Shown here: positions 13,620 through 23,900 of the stretch, one piece after another
Layout: every line of letters starts with the position of its first letter
Position numbering within the stretch: position 1 is the stretch's first letter
Assembly (NCBI GenBank): GCA_016617855.1
Contig: JAECUM010003306.1
Coordinates: 62,001-126,000 of the forward strand
Length of the DNA stretch: 64,000 bases
Reading direction: 5' to 3'
Source of the DNA: Megalonaias nervosa
Taxonomy: Eukaryota > Mollusca > Bivalvia > Unionida > Unionidae
Program-made: the position numbers and the translations under genes
Notes under the pieces: generated by a model
What the model was told of the DNA's origin: nothing
Seen by the model: the letters and a program-made list of their open reading frames with translations, nothing else
The model's database searches: none

Positions 13620-14250
13620 TGATGAAGTCCACATGCAATTTAGAATGAGTGGAAGACTTTAGACCAGAGTTCGAGATGCTTGCCAATATAAGGCCAGTTA
13701 TACAAAACTGCCTAAGAGTCCTTGCAGTGACTGCGACAGCAAGTCAGAGATCACAGAGGAACATTAACAGAAGCCTTGGAATGAAAGGTTTACTATTTTA
13801 TGTGCCACACCAGTTTGGAATGAAAATATTTCCTTTAATATTAGGTCTTGTATACCATCAACAGGAGGAAGGCACATGGTACAAGGTGCTATGACTATGT
13901 GTGCAAGCCATTACTCTCAGAGTTACACTGAAATAAGGATGAATTTCTGTTGATAGTTGTATACTGCAAGTTGCAATGGTGTGCATATGGCATTGAACTT
14001 GCCAAGCAATTCCTAGAATCATTATTCTGGATGGATTGTGACATACCTGAGGAGACTGCATGTGTGGTGCATTTTCATTCCCAGCAACCTGAACATGTAA
14101 TTACTTATCCCATGTTTAAAGCCCACAAAATGTTTTATAATTGAACAAAACATATATGCTGTGTTCATATGTGTATCACACATGACAATCTGCGAGCTCC
14201 GTGGCGGTTGTATCAAGCATATTATGGACTACTCTGGAAAATAGGCATTA
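13620..14250 (+). pseudogene. Decayed RecQ-like helicase fragment
   Basis: Open frames on the plus strand resemble the middle of a RecQ-type superfamily 2 helicase. Residues near 13655-13690 read EDFRPEFEMLANIR, where RecQ proteins have a W-x-D-FRP-x-(F/Y) stretch, and VLAVTATAS near 13720 matches helicase motif III. After a frame change, a segment near 13950-14110 reads VVYCKLQWCAYGIELAKQF and then VVHFHSQQPEHV, which fits the motif IV to V region of the second RecA-like domain. A later segment near 14190-14240 contains RAPWRLYQAYYG. Walker A and B motifs and the rest of the protein are absent and the frame is interrupted. It may be a processed pseudogene fragment or cargo of an old transposon. 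The identification is by motif appearance only. Confidence 0.6.
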
Positions 14251-14609
14251 GTAGTTATCAAATAAGCAGACCCTGATGTGGCAACAAATCAGGATCTAAA
14301 CTGGTTGAGATGGATCTATGTTAGACACAATGAAATATTGCAAGTAATGCTTGTTTTTTATATGGGTTTCTTTTTCATGATACCATGACATATTCCTATA
14401 TTGGCCAATTCTTTTTAAAATAATGGTGAAGTATATATATGCCATTCACATCAAAACATTTTTTTCATAGGTTGATCAGAAAATTAAAAAAAGTATCTCA
14501 ATATGTCATCGAAATTCAACTGGTGTTTGCAACCATAGCCCTGGGCATGTGATGTGACCCAGGCAAATGAAGAGAGTAGTCCATGCAGGTCCTACATTAG
14601 CTCTTGAAG

Positions 14610-14850
14610 GTTGCTGTTGTTGTAGGGTTTAACGCCAATTTTCAGCACAAGATAGGCTATACATGTTGGCCAGTATAAATGGTGGAGGAAGAACCCAGGA
14701 AAACCCGGAAAGAACCACCGACCCAAGAGAAGCTACTGGAAAGCTTTCCCACGTATCCACACTGGCCGAACCCAAGACTCGAACTCACACAGACAGAGGT
14801 GAGATGGCAGTGATCCGTAACGGTGAACACTTTAGGCCACTCAGGGCCCC
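14610..14850 (-). mobile_element. tRNA-headed SINE, family B, copy 1
   Basis: The left end carries GTAGGGTTTAACGCCAATTT and the right end a reversed tRNA-like head (ACTCGAACTCACACAGAC, then GGCCACTCAGGGCCCC). A second, shorter copy lies at 36513-36681. It is distinct from family A in every block. Confidence 0.75.
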
Positions 14851-14880
14851 TGCTCTTGAAGGTATTGTAGTGATTAAGAT

Positions 14881-15141
14881 CTGAACATTTTTATTTTTAA
14901 TTTTAAAACTGCAACTATGTGGCATAAGACAAGACAGAGGACAAAGGTGATAGTGATTGATTGTCAGTTTATGTGTCCATTCAACATCATAGCTTGGTTT
15001 TATTTACAATATTTTAGGGCTGAAAAGCAGAACTGTTGTATTTATAACAGTATTTTTTTTGGGGGGGGATAAGAGAACCATGTGTTTCAAGATGAAAAGA
15101 GTATATGTATATAAGCCATGTATATTAAATATATCTGAATA
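14881..15141. other. Short AT-rich gap
   Basis: Contains a T-run joined to a G-run near 15051-15069. No gene is visible. Confidence 0.4.
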
Positions 15142-15143
15142 TA

Positions 15144-17711
15144 CAGTGTGACCCTGCTATGACATCGGATTTGGGGTCCATAGAACCCGATGATATTATA
15201 TACTGAACCATGTTATAATCAGTCAAGTCATTTTGCAGAAGAAAATGATGCATGTTCCTAAACAGAATGGGGGGGAGGGGTAATAAAAGTGGGGGCAGAA
15301 ATGAGCTTTTGATTAAATTAAGACAAACTTGCCTGAAATATGCTTGTATATTGACAACTTACATTTGTGTAGTGCAACCCATAATCCATTAATATTGTAA
15401 GTGTATTTAAAAAATCTGTGAATTTGATTATAGACAGTGCTCAAAAAATCTGATAGACTGACACCCGGGGCCCCTATAATTTTAGATCGGTGCCATCCTG
15501 TTTTCAGAGTGTGCTAATTTGCTTAGGTAGGATCAGGAAGTGGAACACCCCATTATAGGTAAATGAAAGCAATGCTAAATGATTGCACAAGAACAAAAAT
15601 TGTTACATATTATTGCCCTGAATTTGAATGTTTAGGCCATGTGTATTATAGTTTTGATAAGTTTGTGAACAGCAGCAATTTTTCTTTGAAGTTGGATTTT
15701 ACTGCATATATAGAATGCAAAGCATGGTCATTTCAGTTGTTGGAATAGTGTTCAAGTTTTATTCATTTTTTTTTTTTTTTTCATTTATTAAGTGGATTTA
15801 GGTTAGCTACTTGCAAAGCGCAACAAAAATAAATTTCAGAACTCTTGGTTGATGCAGTTTTACTTTGTGAAGCATGCCAGTGTAGCAATGAACACTAAAT
15901 GGCACTTGTATTACCTTCAAACCCCTTTGAACCCTATTAAATTTATATTGTTATGTATATTTAATTTAATTTGTTTGTTAGTTTTTTTTTAAAAAAATTT
16001 GTTTCATTAGATGCTGTAGTAATGTAACATTGTATGCTGGACTTGACCTTGTCCAAAATTGAGTTCATTTCTGCTTGACCTGATTGACTTTTTTTTTATT
16101 TCATTTTGTGTAAACAACTAATACATAGCTTAGATTATTCTCTCTGTATGTGGGATTAATATCAGGATCATTATTAATAGAAGAAGTAAATATGTTTATT
16201 TAGGTCTAAATTTTGGAATTTCCTGAGTGTAATCCAGGTATGGTTTTGATTCTGTAAACATCAGGATCATTCTAGAAGGTTATTTTCCATTAGGTAATTA
16301 TTTTTTTTTAAGAAGATGCTAATTGTGACCCGAGGTCAAGTAGAGAACTATAAAATCTTGTAATTGTGAGGACATGGTCATCCGTGATTTAAGTTTTAGC
16401 ACAATCAAGTTGTATTCTTTGTTGTGACCAATACTTTTTTCATTTCAAGCTGGAATCTTTATCTTCAAGTTATTGAATTCGAGTGATTATTTTCTCTGGA
16501 AATAAAAAAATGCTCAGTTAAAATTCTTGGATATAGACATTCATTGTAATTTATACTGAATTCAAACCTGGAATTATATTACTGTGCATAGGTAATCAGT
16601 TTTCTTTGCAATTTCAGCAAAACTATTTTTTTTTCTGTGTACAATTTAAAACAATGTAATTGGCCATCATTTGGTCAAATGTACTAGCAATTACTATTCC
16701 TGCCTTCAAGGAATGGTTGATTATAGGTATTCCCGGTAGAAAAACTATTGGATAGATCAACAAGTAGATTGCTGCTTATTTTGTGGTTGACATTTCTGGT
16801 AGTGAAGTGTTGTTGCCTACCATTCATACATCAGAAATTTTAAAAAAGTCAACAGACGATAGATACACAGGTGTTCTGTTCTAACATGGATTACTACAGG
16901 AAATATGAGCATTCTGAAGGATTTAATTCTGTGAGTAAAAAGAGGAATTTTACTTACCATCCACATACAAAGGTCATTCTAAATAAATATATTAATTACT
17001 TGCAAATGGTCAATAGTCCAACACTTTCATCCGAAAGATGCATTATAAGAGTGCCTTGTCCAGTTGATCTTTGGTACCAAAAATGTCAACCAAAAAAATG
17101 CGGAGATCTCACAGCATACAGTACTCTGGCCAGATGTCAGAATAAGCAGATTACAATATAACAATGCACTGGTAAGATGGTTTGTCAGTATGACCCAAGA
17201 ATTTGTTTATATAACAATAGATCCCATTGCATTTTATATCACGTTTGCTGCTTCCTTTCATGGTGCCTCTAAATTTCTCCACTCCAAACCCAAGACTGTA
17301 TATACAAGTTTAAAAAGCCAGCAGTGTTGAAAAAAAATTGCCAGATAGAATATTTTGTCACCAGTAAGGAAAGAATTGCAGTTTGCGACATTGGCAAAGC
17401 CCCGTGTGATCCTGAATGAACTTTTACGTGCTGTTTTTGATAATTTTAAGAAGGACAAAAACTATATTTTCATGTACGAGAAAAATATGTGTAAATGAAA
17501 TTTAAGGAGCTATTCACTATCATCTTATATTAGACTTCATACGCTTTTCCCAAAATGATAAACTTTCCACACATTATTTTTCGTACTTTTAAGAAAGAAT
17601 TTTTTTGTGTGCGAGAAAAATACATGTGTATGAAATTTCAGTGGTCACGCCATGATCGTGTTATATCTGAATTTGCGTTATGCAGGAGCGTGTTATAGCT
17701 GGGCCACACTT
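15144..17711. mobile_element. Non-autonomous pogo/Tigger-like DNA transposon, copy 2
   Basis: The left end CAGTGTGACCCTGCTATGA and the right end TTATAGCTGGGCCACACT are imperfect inverted termini homologous to those of the element at 3191-5374. TA lies on the left (15142-15143), and the right end is worn by a change near 17711. The interior aligns with copy 1, for example 16797-17020 with 4290-4500. It contains a few short open frames but no transposase. Confidence 0.75.
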
Positions 17712-18315
17712 TACATATTTAACTGTTTATATTCAAAGTTACCTTTCATTATGCATTTTTGTTGTATCAATATTTAAAGCAACAAGGAAGTTCATTACTC
17801 TTTTGTGGACACTGAGGCTCCTGCATGTTAATTTCTCATTTGAGGCCAAAGGGGCTCCTGCTGAGGCCTTAGAGGTCCTGCATCCTAATTCCTCATTTGA
17901 TGAAGGGGGTCCAGATGAGGCCAAAGAGACTCCTGCATGTTAATTTCTCATCCAAGACCAAAGGGGCTCCATCTTAGGCTCAATCGGTTGATATAACTTC
18001 TTATATTTGATATAATTTTTCTTGAGTGCTTAATTAGAGAACCCACATGTTTTAAGAATGGGTGTAATTCATCTTGTGTTGATGTAATAATTAAAAATAA
18101 AACAAAGCCAATGTATGCATAACTTTAATCTGTCTACTGAAATTAGTGCTATTCATAATATGTTTATTTTGCTCAGGTAAGACACTGTGCATTCTGAAAC
18201 CAGAATTAAAAAATGATATGCAAAATGCCTGCCCTGTCTTCATATATTCACTCAGAATCTTTCAACTCTTGACACAGAAGAGTTTCCCCAGGGATTCCCA
18301 GGTATTAAACTTAAA
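17712..18315. other. Non-coding interval left of the virus-like element
   Basis: Holds the GGCTCCTGC repeat described separately. Otherwise no coding or RNA signal is visible. Confidence 0.4.
17813..17970. repeat. Tandem repeat, unit about 55 bp, 3 copies
   Basis: Repeated blocks of CTCCTGCATGTTAATTTCTC, CCTGCATCCTAATTCCTCAT and the first block again, each followed by GAGGCCAAAG-like sequence. The higher-order period is about 111 bp. Confidence 0.65.
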
Positions 18316-18321
18316 TCAAAG
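18316..18321. other. Target-site duplication of the virus-like element (left copy)
   Basis: TCAAAG lies directly outside the left terminal repeat, and CAAAG directly outside the right one (34011-34015). Taking the last T of the right repeat as part of the duplication makes it 6 bp. Maverick/Polinton integration characteristically makes 5-6 bp duplications. Confidence 0.8.
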
Positions 18322-18520
18322 AGCAGCAGGGAGGGTGAACCCTACAACTTTTTTGGCTTAACTATATAGACCTTATTTTTTGAAATTAAGGGTTCTTACG
18401 AAGACTGAAAACAAAAGTTTTTGTCTTAATAATGAAAACTTCTCTAATTGACCAGATTTTTTCTGATTTTTTTCACAATCTGGTCACTTAATTTTTTTGG
18501 CGTCCACCCTCCTTGCTGCT
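18322..18520 (+). repeat. Left terminal inverted repeat, itself ended by inverted motifs
   Basis: It starts AGCAGCAGGGAGGGTG and its inner end reads CACCCTCCTTGCTGCT, so the 199-bp repeat is framed by one motif in opposite orientations. It matches the reverse complement of 33842-34010 along its length, with small indels. Inside it, GACCAGATT and AATCTGGTC form a 9-bp stem near 18450-18487. Confidence 0.9.
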
Positions 18521-18527
18521 ATGATTT

Positions 18528-19190
18528 TTATCCAAAAATTATATCAAGTCCGTTACGATATCTTGACCTAGGATCGTGTAAATTTATTGTTACAAAACCA
18601 AAGGGAGCAGCTTGTGCTTTTGAAAAGAAATTTTTAAATTTGTTCATGTCCATGTCGCCTGAACACCAAGTATAATAAATATTTTGCAGTGTATGATTAT
18701 CTACGCCATTAAACACAACTAAAATGTTACAGTTGTCTCTGATTACTTTTGGAATTTGTGTATATCTCTGGGTAACATAAATCACGTCTGTGTTTTTATG
18801 TCTACCTCGTGAAAATATTCTAGCTGGATTTGATTGTTTGTCCAGCATAACATCATCATACACTACTAAATTATTAATGAATCCATCTAGATCATCTACG
18901 GATGGCGCTTCATCAATATCAGTAATAAAGTCTATGACATTGTCTTCATGCAACAATTTTGCGTTTTCATTAAAATCTTTAAGTACTTCGTAACATCGCT
19001 GATCATCTACAGAAGGCGCTACTAAATATAATTTATCCCACTTCAGCCATCGCATTATTAGATTAAGCAATAATTGCGTCTTCCCACTTCCGGACGGACC
19101 TATTATAATCATTCTGATAGAATTCGGAAGCGCTGGATGGTGCTTTACTGGTTCTTGTTTTCGTGTCGCAGAAAAGTCAATTATATCCAT
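18528..19190 (-). CDS. A32/FtsK-HerA-type genome-packaging ATPase
   Basis: A 220-residue P-loop ATPase expected to pump the genome into the capsid. GPSGSGKT at residues 31-38 is the Walker A motif, and NLVVYDD at 107-113 is Walker B with the paired aspartates. A conserved SRGRHKNTDVIYVTQ stretch at 127-141 carries the sensor glutamine typical of the HerA/A32 group, and R151 may act in trans as an arginine finger. The length agrees with the short ATPases of Mavericks and adintoviruses. The frame is intact from an ATG at 19188-19190. The gene lies within 10 bp of the left terminal repeat, and its start is only 12 bp from the divergent zinc-ribbon gene. Confidence 0.9.
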   Translation of the reverse strand: MDIIDFSATRKQEPVKHHPALPNSIRMIIIGPSGSGKTQLLLNLIMRWLKWDKLYLVAPSVDDQRCYEVLKDFNENAKLLHEDNVIDFITDIDEAPSVDDLDGFINNLVVYDDVMLDKQSNPARIFSRGRHKNTDVIYVTQRYTQIPKVIRDNCNILVVFNGVDNHTLQNIYYTWCSGDMDMNKFKNFFSKAQAAPFGFVTINLHDPRSRYRNGLDIIFG

Positions 19191-19202
19191 ATAATAAATA
19201 AT
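19191..19202. promoter_or_regulatory. 12-bp divergent intergenic spacer
   Basis: Only ATAATAAATAAT-type sequence separates the start codons of the ATPase (minus) and the zinc-ribbon gene (plus). Any two-way promoter must overlap coding sequence or be this minimal AT tract. Confidence 0.4.
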
Positions 19203-19705
19203 ATGATTCTATATTGTGTTCGATGCAGAGCACCTACCGATACTACTGAATTAACGACAATAACAACAAAAAATAAAAGACGAGCACTTACAGGCAAGTG
19301 TGTGAAATGTGGCACCAAGAAATATAAATTTATTCCAACAAAGACAGGTGGGGGTGATATGCTGCTTCGTTAGGAAAATTACCAGGAACTCCATGGGCTA
19401 AATATCCCGGTGAGAAACATTTACCCGGATATAATTATTGTGGTCCAGGAACTCGACTTGATATCAGACTCGATAACCAAGATCAACCAAAACCAGGAGA
19501 GTATCCAGTAAATAAGATTGATCAAGCGTGTCACGTTCATGATGTCGCGTATAAAAGTAAAGATTTGCAACAACGACATCTCGCAGATGTGAAATTGATT
19601 CACGCATTAAATTCTATACCTAATAAATCTCTCAGAGAATCTCTCGCTAGTTTTCTAGTAAAAACTGCTATGAAAGGTAAACTAGTGCTAGGGGCTGGCA
19701 ATTAA
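19203..19705 (+). pseudogene. Zinc ribbon (DUF5679-like) plus parvovirus-type phospholipase A2, frame broken between
   Basis: The first part (19203-19373) encodes 56 residues with CVRC near the start and CVKCGTKK in the middle, a two-CxxC zinc ribbon like DUF5679. The next frame, open from 19358 to 19705 with no start codon of its own, encodes a PLA2 domain of the parvoviral VP1 type. It shows YCGPGTRLD as calcium-binding loop, CHVHDVAYK with the catalytic HD pair, and a downstream LADVK. In parvoviruses this domain opens endosomal membranes during entry, and here it could do the same for the virion. The missing start, the overlap at 19358-19373 and the adjacency suggest one former two-domain gene now split by a frame break. 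A programmed frameshift is less likely. Separate genes cannot be excluded. Confidence 0.8.
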
Positions 19706-19722
19706 ATTATATAACTATCATA

Positions 19723-20697
19723 ATGGAATCTGTTTATTATTCCCCGAGAGGATTCTGGAGAGGTAAAGCAGCGATTAGTAAACTCGCCGAAGCAGCAAAA
19801 GTTTCACGTGATGTTGCTGCATCATGGTTAGCACGACAGGCAATATGGCAAATCTTCCTAAGTCCACCTAAAAGAATTCAGTATCAGCATTTTGATGTTA
19901 GCGTTCCTAATGAAGTTCATCAAGCGGATATTTTGTTTTTACCACACGATACCATTAAAACACGTGGACGAAAATCACGCACGTACAAATACGCGTTAAC
20001 TGTCGTTGACGTTGCGAGTAGATATAAAGAAGCGGAGCCATTATCAACAAAGACAGCATCTGAAGTTGCATCTGCGTTTGAGATCATTTATCAACGTGGT
20101 GGTCTACGATGGCCACGGTTATTACGAGTTGATCCTGGTAAAGAATTTCTTGGAGTAGTATCATCGTTGATGAAGAAACATAACGTTAAAATCAGACGAG
20201 GACATACTGAAATTCATCGTGATCAGGCAATCGTTGAACGATTTAATAGAACACTTGCCGAGCGGTTATTCGGATACCAATATGCAAAGGAAATATCTAC
20301 TGACCTCAAAGATAGATCTCGTGAATGGGTTGCAAGATTACCGAGTGTGATAGCTGCGTTGAATAATGAAATTACTCGTGCAACTTCCATGAAACCTTCT
20401 AATGCGATCAAAAAAAAATATATACCCCGTAACTATAACGGACAACAACCTCAACCAGTATTAGGTAATGTTACAGTTAGATATTTATATGAACCTGGCG
20501 AACTTGAAGGTGGTAAAAAATGAGCAACCGATCCTATCTGGAGCGTGACTACACATAAAATTTCTAGCGTGGTAAGATCCACTGGTAGACCTCCAATATA
20601 CAGACTAGATTCTACAGCCCCTCAACGTGGATTTATACGTGAACAATTGCAAGTAATTCCTGAGGATACGCAATTACCACCAAGCTCAATTTTGTAA
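19723..20697 (+). pseudogene. Retroviral-type integrase (rve), in-frame TGA before the C-terminal domain
   Basis: The open part (266 residues from ATG 19723) is a DDE integrase. D69 lies in HQADILFLP, D137 in RVDPGKEF and E172 in IVERFNRT, with 35 positions between the last two. It is expected to insert the element and create the flanking duplication. After TGA at 20521-20523 the same frame stays open to TAA at 20695-20697. That segment reads DPIWSV, then RLDS, then RGFIREQLQVIPEDTQLPP, which looks like the small SH3/chromo-like C-terminal domain of Maverick integrases. The TGA is thus probably a nonsense mutation; a lost CGA codon by CpG decay is an inference. Readthrough is an alternative. 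Confidence 0.85.
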
Positions 20698-20931
20698 ACG
20701 TCCAGAGCCTCGACGTCGATTACACTCAAGACAGGTTAGCATCACATTATCACGTGTATGACCGAGATCATTATTAATTCTGTCTACGGTAAATTGTCTT
20801 GAATTATTATTTGAATGCTGCCATGACATATTACAGTTGCAACTTGCGCAATGATTATTCTGTTGTTGTTTTAGTTTTATAATAAATTTAGCATCAAGAT
20901 CAAAATCACGTTTATTTTTATTTTTTGTCAC
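20686..20931 (-). CDS. HNH nuclease domain (HNH1) without an ATG
   Basis: An 81-residue frame with CASC at 28-31, FTVDRINNDLGHTRDN at 47-62 and TCLECNRRRG at 66-75. The two cysteine pairs and the D-R-I/H/N core fit a zinc-stabilised HNH endonuclease like those of large DNA viruses. The first codon used here is GTG (20929-20931). The frame is open further upstream, to 20946, across the stop of the polymerase-helicase (20937-20939), in a different frame, with no ATG. The only internal methionine would drop the first cysteine pair. The domain may therefore once have been a C-terminal extension of the polymerase-helicase. Its end overlaps the integrase end convergently by 12 bp. Confidence 0.65.
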   Translation of the reverse strand: MTKNKNKRDFDLDAKFIIKLKQQQNNHCASCNCNMSWQHSNNNSRQFTVDRINNDLGHTRDNVMLTCLECNRRRGSGRLQN

Positions 20932-20936
20932 ACTGT

Positions 20937-23900
20937 TTATAGCTGACTAATTTTTTTATTGATATCGATATTGTTAGTGATTTCTTCAGTTATTACGTAA
21001 TCTACAATAACCCTACGCAGTTGCGATATTCTCCTGACTCGAGATACGGCGAGATAGACTAAATTTGACCATTCGATCCGATCATCTACAATCCAGATTA
21101 TAGTATCAGTTATAGTTAATCCCTGTGACGAGTGAATTGTTATAGCGTATCCTAACGTCCATGGCGATTTATCCATGTTCAACGCGCTCTCAACAACATC
21201 AACAACAACCAATACGATATCATTTAAGACAAGATTCTGTACCCGGACATTTTCAGCGTCTCCACCTGGTATTTCAACTTCAATATTTTGTCGTCGAGTA
21301 TCTGATGGGCGATAACACAAAGGTACAGGTAGATCCGGAAACTTTTCTTTATGTAACATAAATAATTTCTTTTGTAGTTTATCACGAACTATTTTTCTAC
21401 AGGCGACTATCAAATCAGCAGGTCTCCATAAAGTCCAAAATTCATTCATAGAAGTTTCTGCAATTACTTTACGCAGAATCTCGCATTGTATTTGATCTGG
21501 CTGAAGTCTGATTAATCTTTTAAGCTCTTTTAGCGGTTCATCAATAGCTCTATGGTCATCATTTATTTCTTCATAATAATCTACAAATGTTTTCAACCAT
21601 TCATGTGGAGACTGTCCAACAAAGGGTGGTGGTTGATCATTATCGCCACACATAATCACAGCAGTATTCTTTAGTAACAACCAATCAAGAAATGTTTTTA
21701 GTGTTTCTAACGACACCATGCATACCTCGTCCCAAATGATAATTTTAGGTATATATTTCTCACCCATCCGCGATGGAGTCCATGTATCTCCGCACCATCT
21801 AAAGAAACTGTGATATGTACATGATTTTACTCCTCGTTGCTTTATTTCTCTAGCAAGTTTGTGTGTCGGTGTCAAAACAATCATATCTGAGATATTATTT
21901 ATAAATAAGTTAATCGCACGAGTTGTTTTACCTGAACCACCACACCCATTAAGATAAACGGTTTTATGTCTAGATACAGGATCATACACAGATGGTGCAG
22001 ATGACTTTAATATTTGATTATTATTTCTGTAATATGTCTCCGCAATTTCAACATCGGCAGATTCAGGATAATTAATTATATTTTCTTGTTTTATCCTCCA
22101 TGTTCCCCATTCACCATTACCGAGTTGTAATAAATCTTTATATTTTTTGTGTACATAAAATGAATCCGTAGCAACTCTGACAGCGTAACGAGGAAATTTA
22201 TTTATCATCGATAGTAGATTTATCGAAACGTACGCTAACATCGAAGATCTTAAATGAGTAAACTGCGGTGATTCGCCATCAGTATAGCTCACGATGGTAC
22301 CTAGTTTTGTTCCATCTGATAAATAAGCATTACATCGGTTTATAAACGTATTTTTCTCCGTTGTATCAGCGATTATAAAATCTAGTTCAGCATCGTCCAT
22401 AATCAATCTTGTACACGTTCGTTTATGATCATGTGATCCTCCTTGAGTAAATTTACCTATTATTTTTCTGCCGAGATCTTTTGTAAGTTTTTCATCGTAC
22501 TCGTTCCTGCATTTATTTATTTTAATGACATGATCTTCATCAATATCAGGGAATTCTTTTCTGGTATCATCAATATTAAATCTGTCCGGTTCTGGTAACC
22601 AAACTTGCTTCTGTGAATTATACGATATAATCGCTTCAGTTACTCTCAACGATATTAAAAATCCAGCATCAAGCATATACTGCAATAGTACTATCGGAAC
22701 CCAACATTTTTCTGAAAAATGTTTTCCGAACCAAGCATAAGTAATCGCATGGAGATCTTCTCTAAACTCGAATGATTCTACGTGAGCAAACCCTGTTAAG
22801 TCAAAATCTGGTAATGGTCCGTTTATCGCAACCCTGGTCATGTCATGTGTAGGATGTCCGAATCTCTTAAAATATTTAGAACATGCTCCATATCCAAGAA
22901 AACTTCCAGGATAACATGCTACCATATCAACCGAGATAACATCATTGTAATCGTATTTGGTGTTCCATAATCCACCATGCCCATATTCTATACAACTTTT
23001 CTTGACATCTTCAAGGAATTCCGATCGTGTCGTTTTCCATGAATTTTTCTCCTGAGCGAAATGAGCAGCGACTGACGGAACAGTAAAACAGTTATTCAAT
23101 AATTGTCTAACTATGACATCATCAGGGGTATATTCACACCAAAGGCGTTGCGCAAGATGTTCCATTTCCTCATGGAGAGATTCTGTACGATAAATATCAC
23201 CATTGGGTCGTACAAATTGATCATAATGATTATATTCCGAACTCTGAAATAACCAAACAGAAACAGGATCGGTTTTACTAATATTTTTAATAAAATCAAA
23301 GATATCACCGTCATAAAATTTAACCGTTCTATCTCGTGGAAATATTGTTACTGCAGCAGTCCATGCGTGCGCGTTATGATCAATAATATCTATCGGAGTT
23401 CCATTTTTTATATACTTCGGTTTGTACAAAATCTCTCCGGTTAACGTTTTTACTGCTATTGGAAATCTTAATTTTTTCTCTAGCTCAGCGACATCTTTGA
23501 TAGACGCTCCGGTATCTTTAACGGACTCTGCCCACATATTTAATTTTTTACGTCTTAAATCAGTTAAACCATTACCACGTATCGCGTTTGTAAAATGTTC
23601 TGTAACTCGTTCAGCTACACAGTTTATCCTCGACGAAGTCAAGGTTGATATTTTCATCGGTTTTAGATCTGCAACATTAGGTTTATCATTCAGCGGAAAT
23701 ATTCCATAGACAACCGCAGTTACAGGGTACGATTTCTCATAATACGGTTTATCAATGCCAGTAAGTATTCCAGGTTTGGATCTGTTATTTAAGAAAACAA
23801 TATTACCCCCGGACTGCACGCGGACTGGATCACGCTTATCACGAATAATCCAAATATCTTCTTCTGTATTTACAATAAATTTTATTAAAATAAAATATTT

